This document shows, in pieces, positions 63,560 through 64,000 of a stretch of 64,000 nucleotides of DNA. The stretch lies in assembly GCA_011033025.1 (NCBI GenBank), contig WFMF01000500.1, positions 58,801 through 122,800 on the forward strand, written 5' to 3'. The stretch is from Beroe forskalii (lineage: Eukaryota > Ctenophora > Nuda > Beroida > Beroidae). Below the pieces are notes generated by a model. The model was not told the DNA's origin and searched no databases. It saw nothing but the letters and a program-made list of their open reading frames with translations. The translations under genes and the position numbers were made by a program. Position 1 is the first letter of the stretch; each line of letters opens with the position of its first letter.

Positions 63560-64000
63560 CTAGCACGCCAAACTTGTGTAACTGGATGCCTGATTCATTG
63601 TGTTCTTGTTAGTACTCTGTATAATTCGATGACGAAAGCTACCAAATGGCATGTGTTGATTACGTCAGGTACCCGATTGAGCTCTGAATTGTATCTCTAC
63701 ATGGAAATCATGATCCCGGGCCCATTGAGATCATTAATTTGATTACTTTGCGTCGGGCGCGGGTAAAAGTAGTGATCTGGAAAAAGTCCACTCACATTTA
63801 GCAAATTTCAAATTTTGCGCGCGCGATACCTTGCGTCTGATTGATTGATTTGTTGACAAATTCAATTTAGGAGGGAACCTGGATTTACTTCATACCTTCA
63901 GATTTGGGTGGTTTCAGGTCTCTAAAAGTTTTAGGTGGTTTCAGTCCCCTAAAATTTTGGAGCGAACATAGATTTTTGGAATTCTGCCATCAATGTTCTT

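Larger units (their letters stand above)
52829..64000. repeat. Right arm of large inverted duplication
   Basis: This is the inverted counterpart of 37644-43313. It is about twice as long because of inserted elements at about 54171-55170, 56636-57135, 57703-60453 and 62099-63559. With these removed the length nearly equals the left arm. It continues past the window end. Confidence 0.9.

Overview
The window is eukaryotic and metazoan. It is AT-rich, its genes are split by short GT-AG introns, and it encodes animal-type proteins: a ZP-domain membrane protein, a large Ig/fibronectin-III receptor and a TBK1/IKK-epsilon-like kinase. The lineage cannot be named from sequence alone; many small DNA transposons and minisatellite-filled introns would suit an invertebrate, perhaps a non-bilaterian. 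All gene models were spliced by eye from splice sites, reading phase and family motifs.

Layout. (1) 1-4395: no confident gene; dispersed repeats and perhaps decayed ZP-like exons. (2) 4396-9877, plus strand: a complete nine-exon ZP-domain gene of about 363 aa. (3) 9878-19448: mostly MITEs, foldback elements and GC-rich composite repeats, with a possible decayed second ZP-like locus near 12.4-13.4 kb. (4) 43252 down to 19449, minus strand: a 33-exon receptor of about 1499 aa with signal peptide, about nine Ig domains, three FN3 domains, one membrane span and a Tyr/Pro/Gly-rich tail. (5) 50615 down to 45490, minus strand: a six-exon, 832-aa TBK1/IKK-epsilon-like kinase. (6) 52829-64000: an inverted copy of 37644-43313, carrying a second copy of the receptor's signal-peptide exon and first intron, now on the plus strand.

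The central observation is a large inverted duplication. Two signal-peptide exons of the same receptor family lie head to head, 9.6 kb apart, with the kinase gene between them. The right arm runs off the window, so a second receptor paralogue probably continues to the right. The right arm carries extra insertions whose empty sites survive in the left arm: two hAT-like elements with clean 8-bp target duplications, a foldback element holding an exon-like coding segment, and a smaller MITE-containing insert.

A second pattern is that many minisatellites sit directly against splice sites. Two of these arrays repeat the intron-exon junction itself. The two genes are a surface receptor with a motif-rich tail and a kinase of the innate-signalling type; a functional link between them is only a hypothesis.
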